DNA of 50,842 nt from Desulfococcaceae bacterium HSG9 (GTDB taxonomy: Bacteria > Desulfobacterota > Desulfobacteria > Desulfobacterales > JAUCGF01): assembly GCA_030378005.1 (NCBI GenBank), contig JAUCGF010000109.1, positions 1 to 50,842 of the forward strand, in the 5' to 3' direction. Both the position numbers and the translations under genes were made by a program. Shown piece after piece: positions 19,901 to 28,677 of the stretch. The notes under the pieces were generated by a model. That model was given only the letters and a program-made list of their open reading frames with translations, was not told the origin of the DNA and made no database searches. Positions within the stretch are counted from its first letter, which is position 1, and every line of letters starts with the position of its first letter.

Positions 19901-21538
19901 GTTTACAATTTCCTTTTTGGGCTTGCCGACCAACTCGGCAAATGGGGAATTACAGCCAAGATAGACTCCATCTGTATCTTTATAGAAAATAATATCAGGT
20001 ATCGAATCCAACAAGGAGGTGATTAAACCGCTTTGTCGTTTAATCTCCTCCTCCGCCTGCTTGCGTTCAGTAATATCAATGGCGGTAGTGAAATTATATT
20101 GTTTGCCCTGTAGTTCAATAATCTCAGCCGACAACAGCACATCGATGGGTGTGCCATCTTTGGAATAAATAATCGCTTCTGCATTGTTTAATATTCCCGT
20201 TTCTTTCACCTTAGCTATCGACTCATCTCTGAAGTCAGTATCTATATGTACCAACTCTGAGGCCCGCTCGCCAATGGTTTCTTGTGGAGTAAAACCAAGT
20301 TTGTCATAAAAAGTCTGGTTGACTTCAATGTATTTACCGCTTTTTAACTCGCTCAAACCGACAATAGCCGGGTTCGTATGAAATGCTTTGGCAAATTTTT
20401 CTTCAGAAAGGGCCAGGGCGGACACATCTTTGCTAACGCCAAAGATAGCCTGTTTGCCGTTCCACATTCCGCTTGTTACCCGTGTTTCAACGGGGATCAA
20501 TTCGCCGCTTTTGGTTTGCAAGGGAACAGGGCAGTAGGTTTCTTCACCTTGCATCATTTGAGCTACGATGTGCGCGGCTTCCTGATGGCGGTCTTCGGGG
20601 TGTACAAACAACACCGATTGACCGGTTAGTTCTTCGGTGGAATAGCCCAGTCGTTTGATGACCGTTTGATTGGAGAGTTCAATATTGCCCTGCTCATCCA
20701 GAATAACGAGAAAGTCATCAACGGTGTCAAAAAAAGTACGGAAGTTACTTTCGCTTTGCTGCAGAGCTTGTTCAACCTGCTTGCGTTCGGTGATGTCACG
20801 GAGTATTTCAAGTTTTAAAATGCTGCCGTCGTTATTTTTCAGCGGCGTGTCAATAAGGTCATACGTTCGCCCGTTCTTCGCAACATGAAATTCCCAATGA
20901 ACGGTTTTTCCGGCCAATACTTCCTGATTTTTGCACCAGGGACACACGTCAGTCCTTTCATGGAAATAGGCATAACATTTTTGCCCCTCATAAGAACCGA
21001 AATCCTTTTGAAGCACCGGATTCACATATTGGATGTCATAATGGTGATCCACAATATAAATGCCGTCATTCATTGTGTCCAAAATATTGCTGAAATTGTC
21101 GCGTTCGATTTGCAGCGCTTCCTCCGCCCGCTTGCGTTCGGTAACATCCCGCCAGAGGCTGATGATAACTCCCTTCTCCTCTTGGGCAACCCGCTCCAGG
21201 GAAGAAGCATTAACGCTGAGATATTTTATCCCATCTTTTGTTCGTATTCGGAAATCAACATCATCACATTTTCCATCGACGTGGATACGCTGTTCCATGC
21301 TTGACCAATGTAGCAGGGCATTTCCCTCAAATTCTCCAAGCCAGATGGACAGGTCGGTTTCGATAATATCTTGTCTTGGCCTCCCCAGAATCTTAGAAAA
21401 TGACTCGTTAACCAGAATGATATTCTGATTCGCGTCTGTGATCAGTATCCCGTCAGCAGAGGATCGCATCAAGGTTTCAAAAAATCTGATTGTCCGCCGC
21501 ATTGCCTCCAGTTCACTTATTCTGAATTGTTTTTTCAT
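16976..21538 (-). CDS. Giant soluble hybrid histidine kinase with eight PAS domains
   Basis: 1520 residues, no membrane segment. Eight consecutive PAS units of about 120-130 residues occupy residues 10-1000; most end in DITERKQAEE-like linkers. PAS 2, 6 and 8 each carry a KCY/KCW cysteine and then a CxxC pair (Cys199/202, Cys685/688, Cys936/939), suggesting a metal or redox cofactor. HisKA has His1034 in [12 protein letters not shown]. HATPase_c shows [23 protein letters not shown] and GGTGLGLSI. A receiver (about 1290-1410) has [13 protein letters not shown] and KPVHKND. Residues 1425-1515 are the shared helical domain (LETSFIPRWEEI). It precedes the receiver-PAS kinase at 15032-16972 by 3 bp. 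Cytoplasmic signals, possibly redox or small ligands, are the likely input. Confidence 0.93.
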   Translation of the reverse strand: MKKQFRISELEAMRRTIRFFETLMRSSADGILITDANQNIILVNESFSKILGRPRQDIIETDLSIWLGEFEGNALLHWSSMEQRIHVDGKCDDVDFRIRTKDGIKYLSVNASSLERVAQEEKGVIISLWRDVTERKRAEEALQIERDNFSNILDTMNDGIYIVDHHYDIQYVNPVLQKDFGSYEGQKCYAYFHERTDVCPWCKNQEVLAGKTVHWEFHVAKNGRTYDLIDTPLKNNDGSILKLEILRDITERKQVEQALQQSESNFRTFFDTVDDFLVILDEQGNIELSNQTVIKRLGYSTEELTGQSVLFVHPEDRHQEAAHIVAQMMQGEETYCPVPLQTKSGELIPVETRVTSGMWNGKQAIFGVSKDVSALALSEEKFAKAFHTNPAIVGLSELKSGKYIEVNQTFYDKLGFTPQETIGERASELVHIDTDFRDESIAKVKETGILNNAEAIIYSKDGTPIDVLLSAEIIELQGKQYNFTTAIDITERKQAEEEIKRQSGLITSLLDSIPDIIFYKDTDGVYLGCNSPFAELVGKPKKEIVNKTDYDLFNRETADFFRKNDTLMLERRETRHNDEWITYPDGKKILIDTLKTPFLGPNGEMLGILGISRDITERKKAEEVLRQSHERFSAVMNSLEASVYVADMETYEVLFVNKLMQDLFETDMVGKKCWETIQDGQHGPCDFCTNNRLFDANGDVAGVYVWQHQNTVTGRWNELRDQAIRWTDGRLVRMEIAIDITERKQAEAALLESEARLLEAQRIAHIGNWWHDLVRGKVYWSDEMFRIAARERQKVTYRWLDMIIHPDDIPCFQKALDASSTGQQLTDIDFRILRPDGEIRYIQDRWESFFDDSGKEIRQVGTVQDITERKQAEEALRTSEEEKNLILNTVNQDILYQDMDHNLKWANKHYLNSLGKSLDEVVGKKCYHNWGADHSCMECPVAKAIETGIPQNSDLTPDNQHHWPADQGSYAVNAAPVKDAAGNIVGAIEMAHDITDRKRAEKELKKTKQAALEAKRAAESANQAKSAFLANMSHEIRTPMNAILGFADILEGKIKDARHKNYLSLIRTSGRSLLTLINDILDLSKIEAGKMKLEYEAVCPIFIFKEIAGMFSQKIEEKGLKFVLETDRNLSEYLLLDEARLRQILFNLVGNAIKFTETGTVRLVAETQTHDETSDTVDFIFSVEDTGIGIPEKERQTIFNAFEQQNGQDIAKFGGTGLGLSITKRLTEMMGGGISVSGEKGQGSVFTVTLKNVRRVISFDAPEKKSEISADSVIFDKAAILIADDIEYNRMLLSGFLEDYDFELIEAENGLKAFNLAKRHHPDLILMDMKMPVMDGREATRNIKAWDETKDIPIIAVTASAMKNSEREISALCDGYLRKPVHKNDLIDELARFLKHTFKQPSSEYSKVPPEDENSSSQEIFAQEFSEIASEMIHILETSFIPRWEEINDMIIMDEVEQFSTDLKSSAEEYNLQPLIIYGDNLYQSVQSYDVLEVKKLLKEFPKLVEKCKKQNIQVKFKDI

Positions 21539-21611
21539 AAATTTCTCTGTTCCTTTTGCTTATTCTGCCGAGGTTTTCAAAACTGCTGAACACCCGTTAT
21601 TTATCTTTCAT

Positions 21612-21742
21612 ATAAGTACTTGCCCATAAGTTTCCTGGCATCGCTCTCGACGGGTTTGCAACCCGACGGCATTAGCCGGCAGGTTGCAAACCTGCCTTGA
21701 GCGGTGAGTAAAATACCGTAAAACTTTTGTCCAAGTACTTAT
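21612..21742. repeat. Nested palindromic element, ATAAGTACTTG family
   Basis: ATAAGTACTTG at 21612-21622 is exactly inverted at 21732-21742, with partial arm extension (ATAAGTTT opposite AAACTTTTG). The core holds three hairpins: GACGGGTTTGCAACCCGAC, CGGCATTAGCCG and GGCAGGTTGCAAACCTGCC. The element at 27946-28040 has almost the same outer arms with a different core. It fills most of the spacer between two kinase genes. Confidence 0.85.
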
Positions 21743-21761
21743 TCTTAAATTAATTTATAAT

Positions 21762-24700
21762 TCAGTTCTTATCTTTTAATCGCCTTAATTTATCAACAAT
21801 TTTCGGAAAGCCCGCCAAATCCGTTTTCACGCATACGGTGTCATAAGCTTGCACGCAATCGGAAAATCGGTCGCCGTAGTCCGTGAGAGGCGCAAAGCCG
21901 TATTTTCGGCCTATCTGAGCAAGGTCATCTGCAAATTCTTGGGCTTCATCCATGATCAGCATATCGCAAATTTCCTCATGTCGCGGCATGAATTCGGTTT
22001 CCAGAATTTGAAGCAGCTCCGGAATTTTTTTCATGGTTTCGGCATCGGGTGTGTATGGAGCGGGTTCGCTTTTTGCTTTGGGCAGCATTTGCTCAAAATC
22101 CTCTGAAACCGCTTTTTTTATGGAGTATTTCAGGAATCGAGCCAGTTCGGCGACCAACTCGTCTTCATTTATCGGTTTTTTTAAGTATCCGTCGCACAGA
22201 GATCGGATTTCTTTTTCTTCATCTTTCATCGCAGCCGCCGTTGCCGCAATAATCGGAATATCGCTTGTCTCTTTGCATTCCTTAATCTTTTGCGTAGCCT
22301 CGCGTCCGTCCATGACAGGCATTTTCATATCCATCAATATCAAGTCAGGATGACGCTCCCTTGCCAGTTCCACTGCCTGCCGACCATTTTCCACTTCAAT
22401 GAATTCAAAGTCGTATTCACTCAAAAGGGCTATTAAAAGAGCGCGGTTAAAGGGTAAATCATCAACTATCAGAATAGCGGCTTTATCGAAAATAACGGTG
22501 TTTGAAGATATATTTTTTTCTTTTTTGGGAGTATTAGAATTTTTCATTTTTCGCACATTTTGAAGTGTGACGGTAAAGACGCTTCCCTGATTCTTTTCCC
22601 CTGACACCCTTATTTTGCCTCCCATCAATTCTGTCAGTTGTTTCGTAATGGCAAGTCCCAACCCGGTGCCGCCATAAGCAACTTGATCCTGTCCGCTTTG
22701 CTGTTCAAAGGCGTCAAAAACAGTTTTTTGCTGTTCCTTCGGAATTCCGATTCCGGTGTCTTCGACCGTAAAGATGAAATCAACCGTGTCGGAAGCCATG
22801 TCATGTATTCGGGTTTTGGCAGTAAGTCTGATACTCCCGGATTCGGTGAACTTGAGTGCATTTCCCACCAGATTGAAAAGGATCTGCCGGAGACGGACTT
22901 CATCTAACAGTAAATATTCGGGCATGTTCTGTTCGATTTGATGGGTAAATGTCAGACCTTTTTCTTCAACTTTTTGTGAAAACACGGCAGCGATTTCCTT
23001 GAAGACCAATACGGGATCTGTGGGTTTATATTCGAGTTTGATTTTGCCTGCTTCGATTTTGGAAATGTCCAGAATGTCGTTGATCAACGTCAGAAGCGAT
23101 TTGCCGCCAGCCTGGATCAGCGATAGATATTTTCGGTGTTCGGCATTGCTGATTTTTCCTTCGAGAATTTCTGAAAATCCGAGGATCGCGTTCATGGGCG
23201 TTCTGATTTCATGGCTCATATTGGCTAAAAATTTGCTTTTGAAGCGGTTGGCGATTTCGGCGGCTTCTTTCGCTTCCTTAACCTTTGCTTGGTTTTTAAG
23301 CTTTTCGGAAATATCGTTTACAATAATCAATGAATATTCGCCAAGTGAGACCATATAGAATTCACAGTGTCGTTTCGTTCGATCTTTTATCGTTAAATCC
23401 CATTCTTGCATTTCAAAATCGCTATTGTGAGCCATAGAATACTCTATCGCGTCCATCCATGATTGTTGCACCAATTTTCTATAATCTTCATCCGGATAGG
23501 CAATTTGCCACCACTTTTCGGCAGTGGATACATCTTCCAATGTATAACCAAAAAACTCCGTGAACTTGTCATTGAAATATTCGATGTCCTGGTTGGCATC
23601 CGTAATGACCATCGGCAAAGGCGACTTTGCAATCATTTTCCGTAAGCGTTTTTCACTTTCTTTTAGGGCTTTCTCTGCTCGCTTGCGTTTGGAAATGTCT
23701 TCCTGGACACTAAGAAATATCAGGCCGTGTGCAGAGTGCTGGAAAGATGTCACTCTGGTATAAGTGGTAAAATGGGTCCCATCTTTTTTGATATTGGTAA
23801 TCTCACCTTCCCAATAATCTGACACATCCAACGTTGACTTGATCTTTTCTACTATTTTTTCAGGTGTTTTTTCAGTCGGGGCGTTTAGGATACTGGCATG
23901 CTTTCCGTGTAATTCACCCGCTTCATACCCAAACATCCTGTCAAACACAGGATTGGTATAAATAATGGTTCTATCCGCGTTGAAAAGAGTCACGCCTTCG
24001 GCCATATAATCCAATGTTTGCCGGTTCAGGCGTAACTCTTCTTCGGCCTGTTTACGCTCAATTATTCGCCCCAGGAGTTTGGCTATTGCGTTAAGCAATG
24101 CTTGAAAGGGCCCCTCATCATGTACAGTTCTTTCTTCTGTAAATCCTGCCTCAATGCAGCCAGCCGGCAGACCGTAAACATTGATAGCGGCTGTCTGCCG
24201 CCAGGGCGCAGCTTTGAAATTCTCTGTGCGGTACTCGCACCCATCATGCACAACTCTGGCGCAGGTGATGTCCGAATATTGCAAGGCTGGCGGAATCAGT
24301 TCAATGACGCCTTGAAGGATATCGTTTAGAGAAATATCCTCAGTTTCCACTAATTGGGATAATCCATACAGACAATTCAATTCTTGCACCCGTTCGCCGA
24401 GTGCGTGTGTTTTTTTATGCAGCATCTCCTCTATCCGTCTGCGAATAACAATTTCCTGTTGCAGGCGCTCATTGCTTTCCTGAAGTTCTTTTTGCAGCTT
24501 TCGGTTTCCAAGGTGAATTGTGCTGCGCGCTATCACATCATCCTTCTGAAACGGTTTGGTGATGAAATCCGCGGCTCCGAGATTAAACCCTTTGGTCTTG
24601 TCGGAAACATCGGTTGACGCGGTGACAAAAATGATAATAGGGCTGTAGGCATCACTCTCTTTCAAGCGTCGGCATACCTCAAAGCCATCCATTTCGGGCA

Positions 24701-24884
24701 TTAGGATATCCAGCAGAATAAGGTCCGGCCGCTTACGGTTTGCGATCTCAAGAGCGCTTTTCCCGTTCTGAGCCAGCATAATCGTGCATCCCAGATCGCG
24801 TATGCAGCTATGCAGCGCCCTAAGGTTCGACGGATTATCATCGACAATTAATATTTTCGAGTTTTTAATGATTTCAAGATTCAT
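21762..24884 (-). CDS. Receiver-GAF-like-PAS-PAS hybrid histidine kinase
   Basis: 1040 residues, soluble. Order: receiver (1-125; LIVDDNPSNLRAL, LILLDILMPEMDG, KPFQKDD), coiled coil, a GAF-like sensor region (about 175-290; LNCLYGLSQLVE), two PAS domains (about 295-420 and 420-540), HisKA with His558, HATPase_c ([32 protein letters not shown]), a second receiver (about 800-920; [20 protein letters not shown]) and the shared helical domain (about 945-1040; LETEFMPRHEEI, YGDRFSDCV). The last 300 residues closely match the kinase at 11059, also in DNA sequence. A GGGAG site precedes the ATG. The ends of the gene are flanked by palindromic or unassigned spacers. Confidence 0.93.
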   Translation of the reverse strand: MNLEIIKNSKILIVDDNPSNLRALHSCIRDLGCTIMLAQNGKSALEIANRKRPDLILLDILMPEMDGFEVCRRLKESDAYSPIIIFVTASTDVSDKTKGFNLGAADFITKPFQKDDVIARSTIHLGNRKLQKELQESNERLQQEIVIRRRIEEMLHKKTHALGERVQELNCLYGLSQLVETEDISLNDILQGVIELIPPALQYSDITCARVVHDGCEYRTENFKAAPWRQTAAINVYGLPAGCIEAGFTEERTVHDEGPFQALLNAIAKLLGRIIERKQAEEELRLNRQTLDYMAEGVTLFNADRTIIYTNPVFDRMFGYEAGELHGKHASILNAPTEKTPEKIVEKIKSTLDVSDYWEGEITNIKKDGTHFTTYTRVTSFQHSAHGLIFLSVQEDISKRKRAEKALKESEKRLRKMIAKSPLPMVITDANQDIEYFNDKFTEFFGYTLEDVSTAEKWWQIAYPDEDYRKLVQQSWMDAIEYSMAHNSDFEMQEWDLTIKDRTKRHCEFYMVSLGEYSLIIVNDISEKLKNQAKVKEAKEAAEIANRFKSKFLANMSHEIRTPMNAILGFSEILEGKISNAEHRKYLSLIQAGGKSLLTLINDILDISKIEAGKIKLEYKPTDPVLVFKEIAAVFSQKVEEKGLTFTHQIEQNMPEYLLLDEVRLRQILFNLVGNALKFTESGSIRLTAKTRIHDMASDTVDFIFTVEDTGIGIPKEQQKTVFDAFEQQSGQDQVAYGGTGLGLAITKQLTELMGGKIRVSGEKNQGSVFTVTLQNVRKMKNSNTPKKEKNISSNTVIFDKAAILIVDDLPFNRALLIALLSEYDFEFIEVENGRQAVELARERHPDLILMDMKMPVMDGREATQKIKECKETSDIPIIAATAAAMKDEEKEIRSLCDGYLKKPINEDELVAELARFLKYSIKKAVSEDFEQMLPKAKSEPAPYTPDAETMKKIPELLQILETEFMPRHEEICDMLIMDEAQEFADDLAQIGRKYGFAPLTDYGDRFSDCVQAYDTVCVKTDLAGFPKIVDKLRRLKDKN

Positions 24885-25166
24885 TTTCAGTCTCCCAAAT
24901 GTATTCCGAGAAATTCTTGGATGCCGCTATCTGGAAAGATTGCGGCATGTCAGCATGGCGGCTTGGTTGAAAATAGTAAAATCGACAGATGAGTTGATTT
25001 CATTTTTGCAGGCTATTTTGAAGAATGCCCATTATTTTTTCCTTTTGGGGCAAATCAAGCAAGTCGTTGATAATTCGGAGCAAATATTAGCTGAACTCTC
25101 TTTTGATTCTTTTTTGTCTAAACAGACATCTCAAAAATGTGTGATACGATCCGCCATTCCGATTTT

Positions 25167-27914
25167 TCATGAACTTTTATATTTATTTACAGATGCTGTA
25201 ATTTTAACCAGCACCTCAATCGCTTCCTGGTAATCAAATTCGTAAATGTGTTGTTCTAACAAATCAATCATATCTCGAAACTGAGGAACATCTAAGTATT
25301 TCTTCAGCGCATCGGGATACTCTGTAGCTGTGACATCATATTCCTGGAGCAGGACGGCCAGTTTGGATAAAAGAGGCTCCGCCTTGGAAATATCTGCGGT
25401 TTCGTCCTGTTTGGCCTGTGATAAAATTTGCGGGGTTTGAGTTTTTTTCAAACTGTAAACTGATTGCAACACCCGGTTTAATGCCTTTTCAAAATCATTA
25501 AACAAAGTATCAGGCACAGTCTCATTCTGTGTGAGCCCTGACTCCAGCTTTTGCACTGCATCATGCAATTCCATAGCCCCCATATTTCCGGCCTCTCCTT
25601 TAAGGCGATGCAGAAGTTGAGCGAGATATTCGGTTTTTCCTTTGCGCAGTGCTTTTTTGACAGCATCGGCGGTATCGGTATAATCCTCGCAAAAGTCATA
25701 AAGCATTTTCAGGTATAGCTTCCGATTGCCGGCAAGTCGTCTTACTCCGGATTCTGAATCAATACCCGGCAAATCGATTTCCATCAGCGGTAAATCGCGA
25801 TCAATACTCATTTCATCCTTATCTTTGCGCACCCGCTCATTGCTATCCAAGCTACTCAGGATACGGTCGCTGTCCACGTACATTTCGCTATGAGGTTTTA
25901 TCCATTTGATCAAAACCGCAAACAATATTTCCGGGTCAATGGGCTTGCTTACATAATCGTCCATGCCGGCTTTCCGACATCGGTCACGTTCCCCGGATGT
26001 AGCTTGGGCGGTCATGGCAATGATAGGGAAAATTGTAGATTGCAAATTTTTTATCTGTCTTGTTGTTTCATAGCCGTCTATTCCCGGCATCCGGATATCC
26101 ATGAACACCAGATCGAATTTCGTTTTTTTGACGATCTCAATAGCTTGCTTTCCACTATTCGCTATAACAACGCTTAAACCTATACTCTCTAATATTTCCT
26201 TGGCAACCTGTTGATTGATCGGACTGTCTTCAACCACAAGGATTCTTGCGCCTCTGATGCGCTGCAACGCATTGGAATTTTCAACTTTTCCCTTCGAAAT
26301 TTCATGATTTCTGTAGATGCTGTGTCCGAAAAGCTCCATGACTGTATCAAAAAGAACAGAGGAAGTGACCGGTTTGATCAGTTCAGCGTCAGCGATCTCA
26401 TGTTGTGTCTGTCCCTCGGTCTCCTCCTCATAAGTGGAAACCATAATGATTTTCGGTATGTAGGACAATTGCGGATTAGCTTTTATACGTTTTGCGGTTT
26501 CCCAACCATCCATGTCCGCTATGTTGCTGTTTAATATAATCAGCTTGTAGGGTCTGTCCGAGACCGCTTTATCCAATTTCATCAGTGTTTCCCTGCCGGA
26601 AGCGGCTGTGTCAACTTCAAAAGAAAGTTTCAAGAAAAAATCTTTTAACAGCGCTCTTGAGGCCATATTGTCATCGGCAACCAAAGCCTTCGTCCCTTGC
26701 AAAACCGACTGATGAAGGAAAGAGGACACCCGCTTTTCTTTGCGGCATCCGAACTCCGCCGTAAATATGAAAAGGCTTCCTTGCCCCGGTTCACTTTCCA
26801 CGCTGATATCGCCGCCCATCAACTCCGTCAGTTGTTTGCATATAACCAGCCCCAGACCGCTGCCGCCATATTTACGGGTCATTGAGCTATCAGCCTGAGA
26901 AAAAGATTGAAAGAGTTTGGGAAGGCTCTCCGGATCGATACCGATGCCTGTGTCTTTCACTGCAAAGCTGAACCGCACTTTATCTGTATCTTCGGAAAGC
27001 AGTTTTGTTGAAATGACGATCTCACCGGTCTCTGTAAATTTAACGGCATTGTTGGTCAGGTTGATAAGTATCTGGCCAAGCCGTAAGGCATCACCAATCA
27101 GCGCACGGGGAACATTCGGCTCGGTTGCAAATAGCAGTTCAATTCCTTTTTCAGCCGCTTTGCCCCCCATCAGATCGGAAAGATTGTTCAAAACATCATC
27201 CAAACAAAAATCCTTGGACTCCATTTCCAGTTTGCCGGCTTCGATTTTGGAAAAATCAAGTATATCATTGATAATATTTAAAAGAATGTGGGCTGACGAC
27301 CGAATTTTGCGTACATAGTCACGCTGCCGAACGGTCAATTCCGTCTGGAGAGCAAGATAGCTCAAGCCGATGATAGCGTTCATCGGTGTGCGAATCTCAT
27401 GACTCATTGAAGCTAAAAATTCGGATTTGGCTTTGGTGGCGGCTTCGGCCTTTTCTCGGGCAATCAGATTATCATGCAGGGCCTGATGCAAATCTCTTTC
27501 TGAACGTCGAAGCTTAAGCTGCGTTCGGATCCTTGCCATAAGTTCTTCTTTGTGGAAGGGTTTGGTCACATAATCGGCCGCACCTAATTGAAAACCTCGT
27601 ACAATATCTTCAGTTTCAGATTTGGCACTCAGAAAAATTACCGGGATATCTCTTGTTTGCGGGGATGCTTTTAATTTTTGGCATACTTCGAATCCGTTCA
27701 TTTCAGGCATCATTATATCCAGCAAAATTAAATCGGGCGGCCTTTTGTCAGCATATTGCAAAGCTTGGGCACCGTTTGCAGCGATTGCCGTTTGATGTTT
27801 GCCTCCGATCAACCCTCCGAGCACTTGCAGATTCTTAGGATTATCATCCACCAATAAGATCAATTGTTTCTTTGTTTTACCTGTTTTTTTCAGTGATGTA
27901 TTCGTTTTCATCAT
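25167..27914 (-). CDS. Hybrid kinase with three receiver-type domains and an Hpt domain
   Basis: 915 residues, soluble, with an order similar to BarA-type tripartite kinases. Receiver 1 (15-135; [25 protein letters not shown]), coiled coil, HisKA with His172 in [12 protein letters not shown], HATPase_c ([30 protein letters not shown]). A second receiver-like domain (about 405-530) has Asn462 in place of the phospho-acceptor Asp ([13 protein letters not shown]), so it is probably not phosphorylated. Receiver 3 (about 555-680) is normal ([31 protein letters not shown]). An Hpt domain follows with His769 in [13 protein letters not shown], and a helical tail ends the protein. It is the only Hpt domain in the window. 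It could relay to the receivers of neighbouring proteins. The start may be either of two adjacent ATGs. Confidence 0.93.
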   Translation of the reverse strand: MMKTNTSLKKTGKTKKQLILLVDDNPKNLQVLGGLIGGKHQTAIAANGAQALQYADKRPPDLILLDIMMPEMNGFEVCQKLKASPQTRDIPVIFLSAKSETEDIVRGFQLGAADYVTKPFHKEELMARIRTQLKLRRSERDLHQALHDNLIAREKAEAATKAKSEFLASMSHEIRTPMNAIIGLSYLALQTELTVRQRDYVRKIRSSAHILLNIINDILDFSKIEAGKLEMESKDFCLDDVLNNLSDLMGGKAAEKGIELLFATEPNVPRALIGDALRLGQILINLTNNAVKFTETGEIVISTKLLSEDTDKVRFSFAVKDTGIGIDPESLPKLFQSFSQADSSMTRKYGGSGLGLVICKQLTELMGGDISVESEPGQGSLFIFTAEFGCRKEKRVSSFLHQSVLQGTKALVADDNMASRALLKDFFLKLSFEVDTAASGRETLMKLDKAVSDRPYKLIILNSNIADMDGWETAKRIKANPQLSYIPKIIMVSTYEEETEGQTQHEIADAELIKPVTSSVLFDTVMELFGHSIYRNHEISKGKVENSNALQRIRGARILVVEDSPINQQVAKEILESIGLSVVIANSGKQAIEIVKKTKFDLVFMDIRMPGIDGYETTRQIKNLQSTIFPIIAMTAQATSGERDRCRKAGMDDYVSKPIDPEILFAVLIKWIKPHSEMYVDSDRILSSLDSNERVRKDKDEMSIDRDLPLMEIDLPGIDSESGVRRLAGNRKLYLKMLYDFCEDYTDTADAVKKALRKGKTEYLAQLLHRLKGEAGNMGAMELHDAVQKLESGLTQNETVPDTLFNDFEKALNRVLQSVYSLKKTQTPQILSQAKQDETADISKAEPLLSKLAVLLQEYDVTATEYPDALKKYLDVPQFRDMIDLLEQHIYEFDYQEAIEVLVKITASVNKYKSS

Positions 27915-27945
27915 GTTTCGGGATCCTTTAATGTTGTATGGCGTT

Positions 27946-28040
27946 ATAAGTACATGTACAAAAGTTTTTACACAGCAGACCTCCGAGGTTTTGGAAACCT
28001 CGTATGCCTAATGCCGGAAAACGTATGGCCATGTACTTAT
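27946..28040. repeat. Nested palindromic element, ATAAGTACATG variant
   Basis: ATAAGTACATG at 27946-27956 is exactly inverted at 28030-28040. The core has a CGAGGTTT/AAACCTCG hairpin at 27984-28002. It belongs with 21612-21742, whose arms differ by one base and whose core is unrelated. It lies directly upstream of the Hpt-bearing kinase gene. Confidence 0.8.
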
Positions 28041-28149
28041 AGTAGTCCTCATATGACCTGATACTGTTTAAAACACCGAATCTTATATTTTTCAAGGTCA
28101 GAAGCGATAATTTTTGTATCAAGTCATGCTGGGACTACTATAGTAGGAA

Positions 28150-28262
28150 TGAAGATGAAATAAATTCCCCAACTATACGGGAAAGGTGATGCGTGAAACG
28201 TGAATTCACGTTTCATGTTTCAGAAATCACAAAAGAGGAAGTTATTTTGACCTTGATCCTTA
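28150..28262. repeat. Palindromic block centred on GAATTC
   Basis: TGAAACGTGAATTCACGTTT with its last two bases CA (28194-28215) is a perfect 22-bp palindrome. It is flanked by GATGAAATAAATTCCCCAA on the left and GGAAGTTATTTTGACC on the right. The left flank and palindrome recur at 32679-32730. The right flank and a variant palindrome recur inverted at 13743-13845. Confidence 0.75.
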
Positions 28263-28293
28263 GTGCCGCAGCTTAAGTTGGCAGACTCGGAGG

Positions 28294-28677
28294 TTAAGTT
28301 TCAGATTGCTCGAAGCAGGGAACCGTGAAGCTGAAATTGCTCCCTTGGCCATCCTCACTTGTAACCCATAAGCGACCGTCGTTTTTTTCTACGAACTCCT
28401 TGCATAAAATCAACCCTAATCCGGTGCCTGATTCCTTTTCAGTGCCGTATGTTGAAAAATGTCCGTCTATTCTGAATAGTTTGGCAATGTTTTCGTCGCT
28501 GATGCCAACACCGGTGTCGGACACGGTGATTTCATGAAAATTGCCGTTTTTATTAGACCTTTTGCAAAACTCAATTTTTGAAAAACGGAACGGTTTGGTA
28601 ATATAATCCACCGCTTGATTTATTTTTTGCTCATTTTGTTTTTTATAGTTTTTAAGCTCAACTATTTTTCGATTCAT
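28294..28677 (-). CDS. Truncated histidine kinase ATPase domain (remnant)
   Basis: 127 residues. From about residue 48 it matches the C-terminal half of a HATPase_c domain: HEITVSDTGVGISDENI (G1 box), FRIDGHFSTYGTEKE and GTGLGLILCKEFVEKNDG (G2 box). The HisKA domain is missing, and the region where the Asn-containing N-box should be (NQAVDYITKPFRFSK) is abnormal; VDYITKPF looks like the end of a receiver domain. This may be the scar of an internal deletion that fused receiver and ATPase pieces. Its start overlaps the end of the receiver-DUF4388 gene by 20 bp, so it is still cotranscribed. Without the N-box, ATP hydrolysis or kinase activity is unlikely. Confidence 0.7.
   Translation of the reverse strand: MNRKIVELKNYKKQNEQKINQAVDYITKPFRFSKIEFCKRSNKNGNFHEITVSDTGVGISDENIAKLFRIDGHFSTYGTEKESGTGLGLILCKEFVEKNDGRLWVTSEDGQGSNFSFTVPCFEQSET

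Noticed and set aside
24885..25166. Open frame on the + strand (24784-25233) spanning the spacer between two kinases
   Set aside because: Its first third is antisense to the kinase start and its end is antisense to the next kinase; there is no ribosome site or family pattern.
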